Shown in pieces: positions 5,711-5,734 of a stretch of DNA of 5,734 bases. The notes under the pieces are model-generated. The model saw only the letters and a list, made by a program, of their open reading frames with translations, had not been told where the DNA came from and did no database searches. A program made the translations under genes and the position numbers. The stretch is from positions 1 through 5,734 of the forward strand of contig JAHIRL010000156.1 of NCBI GenBank assembly GCA_018818755.1, given 5' to 3'. The stretch is from Patescibacteria group bacterium (lineage in GTDB: Bacteria > Patescibacteriota > Gracilibacteria > UBA1369 > LOWO2-01-FULL-3). Numbering within the stretch: the stretch's first letter is position 1; each line of letters opens with the position of its first letter.

Positions 5711-5734
5711 AGTTTATTCTGTTGGTTGTGTTTG

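Noticed and set aside
5711..5734. Possible terminator after metG
   Set aside because: The 24 remaining bases are T/G-rich but contain no inverted repeat.

Overview
The window looks like chromosomal DNA from a member of the Candidate Phyla Radiation (Patescibacteria), possibly near the Peregrinibacteria/Gracilibacteria branch. This rests on four things: a PilX-like pilin of the kind common in those genomes, a compact single-zinc methionyl-tRNA synthetase with an altered HIGH motif, very tight gene packing, and the absence of Shine-Dalgarno motifs in front of every visible start. TGA is used as a stop (end of rlmN) and never occurs inside the open frames, so the TGA=glycine code of some Gracilibacteria is not in use. 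The phylum assignment is inference.

Layout: (1) positions 1-1028, plus strand, the 5'-truncated PilX-like pilin gene. (2) 1032-2051, minus strand, an unrecognised all-helical 339-residue protein that meets the pilin gene tail to tail with 3 bases between. (3) 2052-2164, a divergent intergenic region carrying candidate promoters. (4) 2165-2548, a small winged-helix-like protein, followed after 21 bases in the same frame by (5) 2570-3547, rlmN, the radical-SAM 23S rRNA/tRNA adenine-C2 methyltransferase. (6) 3531-4151, minus strand, an HD-domain metal-dependent phosphohydrolase whose 3' end overlaps the rlmN 3' end by 17 bases. (7) 4152-4210, a 59-base divergent promoter region. (8) 4211-5710, metG. 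Bases 5711-5734 hold no recognisable feature.

How it fits together: rlmN and metG serve translation. The HD enzyme may act on nucleotides, and the pilin belongs to a surface appendage system. The window is otherwise a set of short housekeeping units rather than one pathway. I see no mobile element, CRISPR array, tRNA, rRNA or clear defence system.

The most interesting signal is in promoter geometry. Three genes (the winged-helix gene, the HD gene and metG) each have a -10-like hexamer ending exactly six bases before the ATG. That would put the transcription start at or next to the first codon, giving leaderless mRNAs. The plus strand is also G/T-rich whichever strand carries the gene, which suggests it is the replication leading strand.
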